A DNA stretch of 46,454 nucleotides. Source: Bacillota bacterium. Its GTDB lineage: Bacteria > Bacillota > Clostridia > Peptostreptococcales > Anaerovoracaceae. Of this stretch, positions 25,680 through 35,600 are shown in pieces. The DNA lies in the NCBI GenBank assembly GCA_017417045.1, contig JAFPZZ010000012.1, forward strand, positions 1 to 46,454. The letters are read 5' to 3'. The notes below the pieces were generated by a model that saw only the letters and a program-made list of their open reading frames with translations, had not been told where the DNA came from and searched no databases. The number at the start of each line of letters is the position of its first letter. Position 1 is the first letter of the stretch. The position numbers and the translations under genes are program-made.

Positions 25680-28615
25680 TGGAAAACAGAATTGAGGAAC
25701 TATACAACACAGATCGTAAAGGAGAACTAGAGGTTGCGTTAAGGGCAGGCTATATTGATAGCTCTATTCCTGCCAAAAGCAACTATATGCCGAAACTATT
25801 GGTAAATGACTCCAACAAGCAGACAAAGGTTCTGACGACGATTTTATCCGAACTCAGATCGTGTGATGAGTTCTATTTTTCTGTTGCTTTTATTACAAAC
25901 AGCGGGGTTGAATGTATAATCGATGCCCTTAAGGCGCTTGAAAACAGAGGAATTAAGGGAAAGATCCTGGCTTCGTCTTATCAGAATTTCACTCAACCCA
26001 GAGCTTTAAAAAGGCTTATTGATCTGGGAAACCTAGATGTAAGAATCCAGACAGAAAATAATTTTCATGCCAAAGGTTATATATTCAGGCATGGCGAAGG
26101 CAATACTGTAATAATTGGAAGCAGCAACTTGACACAGAATGCTCTGTGTGCCAACAGCGAATGGAACTTAAAGGTTTCATCCTTCGATAAGGGCAGTATT
26201 GTTTCAGATATAAAGAGAGAGTTTGATTCTCAGTTTGCCTCTGCAACTGTTGTTGACGAGGCTTGGCTCGAACAGTATCGAAGGATTTACAGGCAACAGC
26301 TCTTTGCCCAGATAAAAGCAAATAAAGAAGTTGAGCATGAAGCGGAAGAGGCCGGCGATTATCTGCGTCCAAGCCCAAACAAAATGCAAAAGGAGGCGCT
26401 TGAGTCTCTTCAGGTAATGAGGGCAGAAGGCAGGAACAAGGCCCTGCTGATATCTGCAACAGGAACAGGAAAGACATTCTTTTCAGCATTTGATGCCAGT
26501 GCGTTTGATGCAAAAAAGTTGTTATTCATAGTGCATAGAGAGCGTATCGCAAAAGCTGCAATGAGCACTTTTAAACGAGTGTTTGGCCAGACTCGGAGCT
26601 TGGGGCTTTACACCGGTCGTTCTCATGAATTAGATAGGGACTTTATATTTACAACTGTTCAGACGATGTCGCGCGAGGCTCACTATACAAAATTTGATCC
26701 TGAGCAGTTTGATTATATCGTGATTGACGAGGTCCACAGGTCTGCAGCAGACTCCTATCAGAGACTCATAGATTATTTCAAGCCAGCATTTCTTCTTGGC
26801 ATGTCAGCAACCCCGGAAAGAACTGATGGCGTTGATATCTTTAAAACATTTGATTACAACATCGCCTATGAAATAAGGCTTCAGGCAGCATTGGAAGAGA
26901 ATATGCTCACACCTTTTCATTATCATGGCGTGACCGATATTACTGTTGACGATATCATTATTGACGAGAATTCTGACTTTAGGAATTTAGTTTGTGATGA
27001 GAGAGTACGTCATATTCTCGATGTTACCAGATTGTATGGCTGCGACAAAGGTCGGATAAAGGGTCTGATCTTCTGCAGTAAAGTTAAAGAGGCAGAAGAG
27101 TTAGCCGATAAACTTAATGCCTTGGGGGTCAAATCCAGAGCTTTGTCAGGCGATGACAGTGATGAGGATCGTGAGAAAGCGATTCAGCTGCTTGAAAGCG
27201 ATGATCCCGATAATTATCTTGAATACATACTGACGGTAGACATCTTTAACGAAGGCATTGATATTCCTTGCATTAACCAGGTTGTAATGCTTAGGCCCAC
27301 TGAATCGGCGATTATTTTTGTACAGCAGCTAGGCCGAGGGCTCAGGCTTTTCAATGGGAAAGAATATGTCGTAGTAATTGATTTTATAGGAAATTATAAA
27401 AAGAGCTTTCTCATACCGATTGCCCTTTCGGGAGACAGGACTTACAACAAGGATAATACCAGGAGGGTCATAAGTGAAGGCTCACGTATAATACCTGGCT
27501 GTTCTACTATTGATTTTGATGAGATTTCGCGAGAGCGTATTTACGCATCGATCGATCAGGCAAATTACAGCGACTTAAAGATAATAAAGGAGAGTTACAA
27601 AAACCTCAAGGCCAGACTGGGGCATGTTCCAAGCCTAATGGAGTTCGATAACTATTCTGAGATAGATCCGCTGCGCATCTTTGATAATCAGACACTAGGC
27701 TCCTATCATACATTCCTGAGCAAATACGAGAAAGAGGGCTATGACACTCACTTTACCCCGGCTCAGGAAAACGTATTGAAGTTCATTTCAAAGAAGCTAG
27801 CTCCCGGGAAGCGGCCGCACGAGCTCATAATTCTAAAACTCCTGATGGATTCGGATAATAGCGTTATACGAAGATTTTCTGATGAAATGGAACGCATATA
27901 TAACGTGGTCCCAAGTCAGAAATGTGTCACGAATATAATCAATGTGATGACCAACGAATTCCCTGCCGGAGATAATAAAAGGACTTTCCAGAATGCCGTC
28001 TTTATTCGGCGCGAAGGAGATGATTACTCAATTACCAGCGAGTATAAGGAAATGCTTCTCGATCCAGCATTTAAGGCTCAGGTGCAAGAGCTTATAGAAT
28101 TTGGCCTTCACAGGAACGAAAGAGACTACAGTATCAGGTACAAAGACAGCTTCCTGACTCTTAACGCAAAGTATACCTATGATGATGTTACCAGAATGCT
28201 CGAATGGGAGAAAGGTGAGGTGGCGCAGAACATAGGCGGCTATAGATTCGATAAAGGTACAAGGAGTTATCCTGTGTTTATCAATTACGATAAAGCGGAG
28301 GATGAGGAAACAATTAATTATCAGGATAGGTTCCTGAGTCCAGATAACCTGATAGCTCTTTCAAAGAAAAAACGCTACGTGTCGTCCGAAGATATTCAGA
28401 CTGCTTTGCATGCTGATGAACTTGGCGTTAATATGGAACTTTTTGTCAGAAAGAATAAGGATGATAAGACATCCAAAGAGTTCTATTATCTGGGACGAAT
28501 ACATGCGACGGGTTGGACTACTCCGGTCGTTGTCGATAATACTAACGCTGTGGAAATAGAATACCAACTGGAGACACCTGTCAAAGAATCATTGTATGAA
28601 TATCTCATTAGTTAG
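25679..28615 (+). CDS. PLD-nuclease/SF2 helicase/DUF3427 protein
   Basis: 978 residues from the ATG at 25679; a GTG one codon earlier is also open. Domains: an N-terminal phospholipase-D-type nuclease (about 45-190) with a single HxK motif NNFHAKGY (His130, Lys132) followed by GSSNLT (147-152); an SF2 helicase with Walker A TGTGKT (261-266), DEVH (350-353), SAT (376-378) and motif VI QQLGRGLR (549-556); and a long C-terminal DUF3427-like region (about 600-978). One HxK per chain implies dimerisation to build the nuclease site. Expected role is ATP-driven translocation on and cutting of nucleic acid. AT-rich and coupled to a NUDIX gene. Defence or repair are both plausible; neither is shown. 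Confidence 0.9.
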   Translation: MENRIEELYNTDRKGELEVALRAGYIDSSIPAKSNYMPKLLVNDSNKQTKVLTTILSELRSCDEFYFSVAFITNSGVECIIDALKALENRGIKGKILASSYQNFTQPRALKRLIDLGNLDVRIQTENNFHAKGYIFRHGEGNTVIIGSSNLTQNALCANSEWNLKVSSFDKGSIVSDIKREFDSQFASATVVDEAWLEQYRRIYRQQLFAQIKANKEVEHEAEEAGDYLRPSPNKMQKEALESLQVMRAEGRNKALLISATGTGKTFFSAFDASAFDAKKLLFIVHRERIAKAAMSTFKRVFGQTRSLGLYTGRSHELDRDFIFTTVQTMSREAHYTKFDPEQFDYIVIDEVHRSAADSYQRLIDYFKPAFLLGMSATPERTDGVDIFKTFDYNIAYEIRLQAALEENMLTPFHYHGVTDITVDDIIIDENSDFRNLVCDERVRHILDVTRLYGCDKGRIKGLIFCSKVKEAEELADKLNALGVKSRALSGDDSDEDREKAIQLLESDDPDNYLEYILTVDIFNEGIDIPCINQVVMLRPTESAIIFVQQLGRGLRLFNGKEYVVVIDFIGNYKKSFLIPIALSGDRTYNKDNTRRVISEGSRIIPGCSTIDFDEISRERIYASIDQANYSDLKIIKESYKNLKARLGHVPSLMEFDNYSEIDPLRIFDNQTLGSYHTFLSKYEKEGYDTHFTPAQENVLKFISKKLAPGKRPHELIILKLLMDSDNSVIRRFSDEMERIYNVVPSQKCVTNIINVMTNEFPAGDNKRTFQNAVFIRREGDDYSITSEYKEMLLDPAFKAQVQELIEFGLHRNERDYSIRYKDSFLTLNAKYTYDDVTRMLEWEKGEVAQNIGGYRFDKGTRSYPVFINYDKAEDEETINYQDRFLSPDNLIALSKKKRYVSSEDIQTALHADELGVNMELFVRKNKDDKTSKEFYYLGRIHATGWTTPVVVDNTNAVEIEYQLETPVKESLYEYLIS

Positions 28616-28633
28616 TGTGAGTAGTGAGGTTCC

Positions 28634-29056
28634 ATGATGATCAATGCAAACTCCCGCCCCCTCACCGAAGTCGTCGCGGCCCTGATATGGGACGGGCCGC
28701 GTTTTCTGATATGTCAGCGGCCGGCGCACAAGGCGCGCGGGCTGCTGTGGGAGTTCGTGGGCGGCAAGGTAGAGCCCGGCGAGACCAGGGAGCAGGCGCT
28801 CGTCAGGGAGTGCCGCGAGGAGCTGGACGTAGAGCTCGAGCCGGGGGAGCTCTTCATGGACGTGATCCATGAATACCCCGACCTGCTCGTGCATCTGAGC
28901 CTCTTCAGCTCGCGCATAGCGTCCGGGGAGCCGGAGCTGCTTGAGCACACGGCGATAGCCTGGATACTTCCGCAGGAGATCCCGCAGTACGAGTTCTGCC
29001 CGGCGGACGAGGAGATACTGAAGAAGATAATTGAGAGCTCCGGGGAGGGGAGATAG
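28634..29056 (+). CDS. NUDIX hydrolase (8-oxo-dGTP diphosphatase MutT-like), GC-rich
   Basis: 140 residues from the first of two adjacent ATG codons (28634, 28637). The NUDIX box spans about residues 43-65 with GGKVEPGETREQAL and RECREEL, preceded by VVAALIWDGPRFLICQRP. MutT enzymes clean oxidised dGTP from the nucleotide pool. Unlike the NUDIX gene 3.4 kb upstream it has the GC-rich composition and codon choice of the native genes, so it is not a recent tandem copy. It begins 19 bases after the helicase stop and ends 3 bases before the DUF6054-like gene, so it may now be transcribed with both. Confidence 0.9.
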   Translation: MMINANSRPLTEVVAALIWDGPRFLICQRPAHKARGLLWEFVGGKVEPGETREQALVRECREELDVELEPGELFMDVIHEYPDLLVHLSLFSSRIASGEPELLEHTAIAWILPQEIPQYEFCPADEEILKKIIESSGEGR

Positions 29057-29058
29057 CC

Positions 29059-29406
29059 ATGGCGAAATATACGGCGACCGTAGCCGGGACCTGCGACGAG
29101 CTCGCGGCATATATCAAGGAGCACGCCCTGGGGATGGGCATGACGATAACGCTCGAGGAAGAGGAGTCCGGGACCGCGGACTCGGTCAAATACTGGCTGG
29201 GGACCTTCGAGAGGTACGCCTATATGGGCGGCAACAGGTCGAGCCTTACCGCGGTGCTTTTGGAACACTCCGGGGCCGTGGACGTGATCGCAACCGCGTC
29301 CGGCGCGAGCAACGGGATGTTCCTCAAGTTCAACACCTGGAGCGAGGCGAGCTTCCTTGAGGATTTTATAAAGCTTATAGACTGGTACAGGGACGGACGG
29401 GCATGA
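29059..29406 (+). CDS. DUF6054-like small protein
   Basis: 115 residues, start ATG at 29059 with GGGGAG seven to eight bases upstream. An N-terminal strand-rich half (MAKYTATVAGTCDELAAYI) and the pattern FERYAYMGGNRSSLTAVLLEH followed by ASGASNGMFLKFNTWSEASFLEDF resemble the DUF6054 family, small cytosolic proteins of unknown function in Clostridia. No signal peptide, metal site or catalytic motif is visible. It directly follows mutT in what looks like one transcript. Family assignment is from memory of the pattern and is moderate. Confidence 0.7.
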   Translation: MAKYTATVAGTCDELAAYIKEHALGMGMTITLEEEESGTADSVKYWLGTFERYAYMGGNRSSLTAVLLEHSGAVDVIATASGASNGMFLKFNTWSEASFLEDFIKLIDWYRDGRA

Positions 29407-29448
29407 GCCCCGCGTCCCTGTTTTGCCGTTCATCTGAAGGTGCCTGAT

Positions 29449-31485
29449 ATGAAACGAAAACTCTTAGCTTTCCTGAAGATACTATGCCTGGCCGCGCTCG
29501 TCCTTTCGCTCTTCACGGCCTGCTCGCCGGGGCGGGAAAAGGACGCTGCGAATGAGCCGGAGAAGGGCTCGTCACAAGAGACTGAAACTGCTACCTCGCA
29601 GGAAAACGAAAAGACCGCTTCGCAGGATGCTGAAAATGCCGCGCCCAAGGAGCCTGAAAAGCTCGTCACCCTGATCTCCGCCTCGGAGATCCCCGCGGGG
29701 GAATGGCAGGCGGTGCGCTCCTTCCCGGACCAGAACGGATACGTGGACGACACCCTGGCCATGAACAGCATGTACAGCTTCGAAGGCTACAGCGGCCAGG
29801 GGACGCTGTATTTTGAGGTCGGGCAGGCAGTCGAGGGCTTCGACCTCTTCCTGAACAACCGACGGGTCGATACCGCAGGCATCGCGCCCGGCGTCTACAG
29901 CCTCGACATCTCGGAGCTTGCCGTAAACGGCAGCAACACCCTGCAGCTTTCCAACATACGGGCGGCTGATCCTTCGGCCAAGGTGACGGTACGCATCCCT
30001 TATCCCGTGGTCATAGAAGGGAACCCGGCTGACGTAGGGCTGGACGAGGCTCCGCTGCGGCTCATCGAGAAGATCATAAGCGCGGATATCGCGAACGGCT
30101 TTTCCAGCGCCCAGCTTGCGGTCGTCAAGGACGGCAGGCTCGTCTACAGCAACGCCTGGGGCAAGCTAAATTCATATACCCCGGACGGGGAGAGGCTAGA
30201 GGGCGGCGCTGAGGTCAGCACGGACACCATGTACGATCTGGCATCAAATACCAAGATGTATGCTGCCGTCTACGCCTTCCAGTATCTCTTCGACCGCGGC
30301 GTGCTGTCTCTGAGCGACAGGGCCGTCGACATCCTCGGCGAGGAGTTCGTGGAGGATACTATCGCTATAGAGTTCGCCTCGTTCGGCGGCGCTTATCCCG
30401 GACTGGAAAAGATAAAGGAGTGGAAGGCAAGGATCACGCTGAAGGACCTCCTGATGCATCAGGCCGGATTCCCCGACAGCGGCCATTACCACAACGAGTA
30501 TTTCGATACGGTCTCGCAGTCCCTGAGCACCGAGGTCAAAAACGTCCTTTATGTGGCAGACGCGGACAAGGAGAAGACCTTCCGCGAGGGCATCTGCAGG
30601 ACGCCCCTGATGTACGAGCCCGGGACCAAGACGCGTTATTCCGACATAGACTATATGATCCTGGGCCTTGTGATCGAGAAGGTCACCGGCACGGATCTCG
30701 ATTCCTTCCTGCGAGAGACCTACTGGCAGCCCATGGGCCTTGAGCGCGTCAGCTACGCGCCGCTTGAGCACGGCTACGCGAAGGAAGACTGCGCCGCGAC
30801 CGAGCTTCGCGGCAACACCAGGGACGGCCTGATCGATTTCCCCGGCGTCCGCACTGAGACGATCCAGGGCGAGGTCCACGACGAGGAGAGCTATTACATG
30901 ATGGAGGGCATGTCCGGCCACGCGGGGCTGTTCGCTAGCGCGCCCGACCTGGCCAGGCTGGCCTTCGTCATGCTCAGCGGGGGCTACGGAAACGAGCGCT
31001 TCTTCTCCAAGAACACCCGCGATCTCTTCACCTCAACGCAGGCCGGCGGCGCCTACAACTAAGGCATAGGCTGGTGGCGTGAGGCGGACGACAGGAGGGT
31101 CTGGTACTTCGGCACCCAGGCTCCCGAGAGCACGATAGGCCACCAGGGCTGGACTGGCACGCTGACGATGATCGATCCCGTGAACCACCTCGTAGTAGTG
31201 TACCTGACCAATTCGATCAACACCCCGATCCTGGATCCGTCGGGCCTGGAGCACGCGAACGATTTCAGCGGCTCGTATTACACGAGCTCGACCCTAGGCT
31301 TCGTCCCGCAGATCCTCTATACCGGGCTGGATGGCGGAGATCCGGAGCCAGCGCTGCGCTCTTTGATTACGGATATGGCGGCCGAAAAGCAAAAGTTAGT
31401 AGAGGCCGCCGGGGCCTCCGATGACCCTGAGCACCCCCTGTACAAGGCGTGGAATGCTATAAAGCAGGTGGCGGAGGATTTTTAA
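29449..31485 (+). pseudogene. Serine beta-lactamase-family lipoprotein interrupted by an in-frame TAA
   Basis: The start is the ATG at 29449 with AAGG upstream. A lipoprotein signal ends in LFTAC (Cys25), followed by a Glu/Ala/Ser-rich linker, a beta-sandwich-like region (about 80-185) and a class C beta-lactamase/PBP4-type domain from about 200. Catalytic motifs are SNTK (Ser266, Lys269) and YSD (Tyr397). After 537 residues the frame meets TAA at 31060-31062, then continues in the same frame for 140 residues with GIGWWRE and the third active-site motif in GHQGWTGT. The truncated product would lack that motif. Predicted cell-surface serine hydrolase or carboxypeptidase-like enzyme, now a pseudogene unless the stop is an error or read through. 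Confidence 0.85.
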
Positions 31486-31722
31486 AGGGAAGCAGGGGGG
31501 TATCAAACATATAGGAGCAAAACCGTATAGATTATAATTTACATTAATGTTAATATATGGTACATTAATCATGAAACTTTTAGTTGGGTCATGATCAGTT
31601 ATCATTTTATTAGCTAACAGACCCATGAGAAGAAATGGCTGAAAAGCAGGATCCATTGATTTCATGGGTATTATTATGATTTGATATGAGTAAGAGGGGG
31701 TTAAAGAAGCAGACCATGTTTA

Positions 31723-31751
31723 TTGACTGTTGGACGCAAATATGCTATCAT
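31723..31751 (+). promoter_or_regulatory. Promoter of the toxin-antitoxin pair
   Basis: TTGACT at 31723-31728 and TATCAT at 31746-31751, 17 bases apart. It rules out the longest reading frame (TTG at 31723) as the toxin start. The AT-rich stretch 31486-31722 shows TACATTAAT twice and no gene. Confidence 0.7.
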
Positions 31752-31776
31752 AATTGCGCGGATGCAGGAGCCCTTT

Positions 31777-32145
31777 GTGTATAACATCGAGTTCTATCGC
31801 ACAAAGGGCGGTCGTTCCCCGGTTGGGGATCTTCTGGAGGATCTTCTTCATAAAGCCAAGACAAATAAGGATGCGCGTGTCAGACACAAGCAGATCACGC
31901 AATATATCCAGTTCCTGGAGGACCATGGGACGCGGATAGGAGAAAATGTCACCAAGCATTTGGAAGGGGACATATGGGAGCTTCGTCCGGGCAAAGGAAG
32001 GATTCTTTTCTTTTATTTCGAAAACGACACCTATGTTCTGCTGCATCACTTTTGGAAGAAGACGCAAAAGACGCCCAAAAGAGAAATAGAGAAGGCCAAG
32101 GCTGAGCTGGATGACTGGAAAGCGAGAAAGGGGAGGCCACGATGA
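31777..32145 (+). CDS. HigB/Gp49-type RelE-superfamily toxin
   Basis: 122 residues from a GTG at 31777, six bases after AGGAG; this gives the family-typical N terminus MYNIEFYRTKGGRSPVGDLL. The Gp49-like fold is recognisable, with KHLEGDIWELRPGKGRILFFYF (about 65-86) as the central sheet and HHFWKKTQKTPKREIEKAKA as the C-terminal helix. Toxins of this group cut mRNA at the ribosome. The TGA overlaps the ATG of the antitoxin gene (ATGA), the usual toxin-first HigBA order. Higher-AT composition than its neighbours suggests acquisition. Confidence 0.88.
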   Translation: MYNIEFYRTKGGRSPVGDLLEDLLHKAKTNKDARVRHKQITQYIQFLEDHGTRIGENVTKHLEGDIWELRPGKGRILFFYFENDTYVLLHHFWKKTQKTPKREIEKAKAELDDWKARKGRPR

Positions 32146-32426
32146 GCGACTGGAAGGAATATAAAAAACATGTCAGGGAGACGTCTCCAGAGATAGGCAA
32201 AGACATCGACGAGATCGAGGAGGTATCCGCGATCGTCGGCGCCATGATAAAGCAGCGTCACGATCTGGATCTTTCGCAGCGCGAACTTGCGGAGCTCTGC
32301 GGGATCCCGCATTCCTCCGTTGCCAGGATAGAGGCCGCCCGGACCACGCCCAATCTTTCGACCCTGCTGAAGATCTTCCGCCAGCTCGGGCTGAGGCTCT
32401 CCGTGGAGCCTGTAGCAAAACCGTAA
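32142..32426 (+). CDS. HigA-type XRE-family antitoxin
   Basis: 94 residues, start ATG at 32142 overlapping the toxin stop. A helix-turn-helix of the XRE family occupies about residues 38-90: LSQRELAELCGIPHSSVARIEAARTTPNLSTLLKI. The N-terminal region (about 1-35) is charged and helical and probably contacts the toxin. It should neutralise the toxin and repress the promoter at 31723. A bidirectional terminator follows at 32461. Confidence 0.9.
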   Translation: MSDWKEYKKHVRETSPEIGKDIDEIEEVSAIVGAMIKQRHDLDLSQRELAELCGIPHSSVARIEAARTTPNLSTLLKIFRQLGLRLSVEPVAKP

Positions 32427-32460
32427 GTCTGAGCCTCAAGCTTTATATCGTCTAAAGCGC

Positions 32461-32503
32461 AAAAAACCCTGCAGCCATCGGCTGCAGGGCATGTTTTCTT
32501 TTT
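32461..32503. terminator. Bidirectional terminator between higA and the SLH protein gene
   Basis: CCCTGCAGCC (32467-32476) and GGCTGCAGGG (32480-32489) around ATC, with A6 on the left and a T-rich tail on the right. The 100 bases to the SLH gene stop contain short TTCGTTCGG/ATCGTTCGGG-like degenerate repeats. Confidence 0.85.
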
Positions 32504-32606
32504 GGGCGCGCGGCTTCACCATCGCTCGGCTGTGCAGTCTGCTTTTCGTTCGGCCACCCGACCTCATTATGTTTCAGCCGCGCAGTTCAGTTATCGTTCG
32601 GGCATT

Positions 32607-35600
32607 CTATTCTCCAAACAGCCTGTACAGCATCGTGACGATCTCGGCTCTGGTGCAGTAGTCTTCGGGGACGAAGAGTCCTTCGCTTCTGCCTTTGACC
32701 AGGCCCTTCTGCGAGGCCCAGCGCACCGCTTCCTCGTACCAGGCGCCGGTTGGGACGTCGGTGAAGGGGCACTCATAGTCGTCCGTAGCCTTCCCGTTCG
32801 CGCAGCGGCTGAGCATAGTCACGCATTCGGCCCTGCTGAGCGTCTTGTTCGGCGCGAAGAGGCCTTCGCCTATACCATTCACTACGCCGTTTTCAAAGGC
32901 CCAGAGCACCGCGTCAGCGTACCAGGCGTCCGCGGGGACGTCGCTGAACGGGGGATATCCGACCTCTTCGTAGGCGGAGGAGCCTTCGCCCGTAGGCGCG
33001 GGAGAGCCGTGGAGCTTCCATATGAACGCGGCCATCTGCGCCCTCGTGCAGGGTGCGTCAGGCGAGAAGAGGCCGTTTCCGGTGCCGTCCGTCACGCCCT
33101 TTTTGGCCGCCCAGGCTACCGCTTCCGCGTACCAGGCATCCTTGGCCACGTCGATGAAGACCGGTGCTGCCGTATCCTGGCCGCTGCCGGAACCGCTGCC
33201 CGAACCACCTCCAGATCCGCTTCCGGAGCGTCCTGAACTGCCGTCATCGTCGTCATCGGAGGACTTTTCGGCGGGAAGGGGCTCGAAGCTGTACTGATAG
33301 TGGACGAAGAGGACCTCTACATCGTCGTCGAGGTATTCGGTGCCCACTTCGACGGTCCCCTGGTCCTCGCCGTTGATCAGCATGGTCCCGGGGAACAGTC
33401 TTTCCCACTCTTCGGGCTGATCGTAAGGCAGTATGACCCCGTCTTTAGGATAAATGGTAAACGAGACCATGAGGGGTTTGGTGTTCTTGACCCGACTGAC
33501 TTCGTACCAGTCTTCGTCGTAGACGCCCTCGAAAACGATCTTGTAAGGCGCGTCCTCAGGTATGCTGAGCTTCTCGAGAGCCTTTCCTCTGTCCCCGACG
33601 CGCGGGATCTCGTAGCTGACGATTATCTCGTCGATGACGCGTAGCCAGTCCGCGTAGAAGGTGACGTCTCCGTCCGCGGCGGCCTCAGCCCAGGGGGTGC
33701 CGTCCCCGGTGGTCCAGCCGTTGAAGCGCCAGGTTCCGCTCTCGTCGCGCACGTCGCCCTGATCTTCGGGCTCATCCACGAAGCGGAAGAGAGTCCCTTC
33801 GTTCACGCTGAAGGCCTCCGGCGTGCTGCCGTGGCCGTTGCTGTCGAATCGGACCGTGACGGAGGAGGGCTCGCCTACGGCAAAGGCCCAGGTGGCCGTT
33901 ATCACGGCCGAGCCGTCTTCGTAAGATATATCGAGGGATTCGGGCTTGCTGCCGTTAAGTAGGACGGCGGGGCTTTCCGGGACGCTGCGCCCGGTGACCT
34001 CAAGGACCATCTGCAGGTGGTATTTCTTGCCGTCCTTGAGCTCGCTGTCCTCGCTGAGCCAGGAGCCTTCCGCTCTTTCAAGCCAGAGATAGCCCAGGCC
34101 TTCGGCCGACTCGGCCGCCTCGGAGGGAGCCTTGCCAGCTTCATCGCCCGCCGCGGGCGTTGATATCTCAAGCGCGATCTCCTCCATCTCGGGCGCGGGC
34201 GCCATGAGCGAGAGCCTTGCGATGATGACGTCGGGATGGTGCGAGAACACCAGGGAAGAGGCGCCCGTCAGCATGGATATGCTGAAGTAGTCGCCGGAAT
34301 AGAAGCTGTCCTCAGAAGGAAGCTCGAAGTCCTCGTCTGCGACCGCGTCCGTGTTCGTGATAAGCGGGATCAGGAGGCGCAGAAGGGCGTAGAGATCGGC
34401 CTTTTCCGCCGGGCTTCCGCCGCTTTCGGACAGAGAGTCATAGAGCGCGGCCGCGGCATCCCAGCGCTTCAGCGACGCGTCGGCGAGCAGCTCCGCGCTG
34501 TCCGCGGGGGAATGCTCCAGGACGTACCTTTCCTCGACCGCCGAGTAGGCGAGAGGATCAAGGTACGGGAGCAGGGACATGAACTTCGAGAGGATCTCCC
34601 CGTCCATGCCGAAGATTATGTGGCACAGCGCCTGGAGGCCGCCCTGCCAGCTGTATTCGATCTTTCCCTCGCCGGGGATCTCCTCGGCTATGGTCTTGCT
34701 GTAATCCGGGCGGGCCTTTACTACGGAGCCGAGCTTGTCCATAAGGCCTTCCAAGAAGCCCTTCACGTCGCCTCCGAATGCGGAGGTATCGTACTCTTCG
34801 GCGTATCTTACGGCGTCAGGATTGAGCTTTTCAAGCTCTCCCTTGACCTCGTCCACGGACGCAGTGTTGTAGATTATATCCTGCCCGTAGCGGCCCATGC
34901 CCCAGATCGGGAGCATGACGACCGGATCGTCGTCCGCGGTGTAATTGTGGATGCAGGCGTACAGGGAGCTGCCCGCCGAAGCGCTCTGCGTGGTCGCGGG
35001 CGATTCGAAGGTGCGGCAGAACACTTTCGCTCCATTATCCCCGTCCAGCATGTACGCGGCGGCCAGGTTCGCGACCGCTCCTCCGCGGCTCTGTCCGCAG
35101 AGCCAGAAGACAGTATCTTCACCGAGCCCCATACCTTCGAGGTCCGAAAGGAAGGCCTTTGCGCAGGCCTCGTAGGAGGCCTGGTCCTCGGTATCTACGC
35201 CGTCTACGTTTACGGTGACGTTCTGCTGCCAGCCCTTGTCGCCGTAGTTGTCGCCCTGGAAGACGACGGCTGCCAGCGTGACGACCTTTCCGCCGTTATC
35301 TATGGTCTTCGTCCCGACGGTGTAGGCGCAGTCGTTCTCGCTGCTGGCAAAGCGCTTCGAGGCTATGTTATCAAAGCCCAGCGCCTCGAGGAAGGCTTCG
35401 CCGTGATCCGCGTCGCCGGCGGAAGCCGCGAGCTTCGCGGAGACCAGCGCCAAGCCGTCGTTTCGCGCGGCGGGGTCACCGAGGAACCAGTCGTCCGAGC
35501 AGTAAAAGCCGGCGGTAACGTAGGACTTGCTTATCTTGGAATAGTATTCGGCCTTGCCGTAGAAGAGCCCGTCGTCACCCGCGGCGAATGCCGCGCCCGG

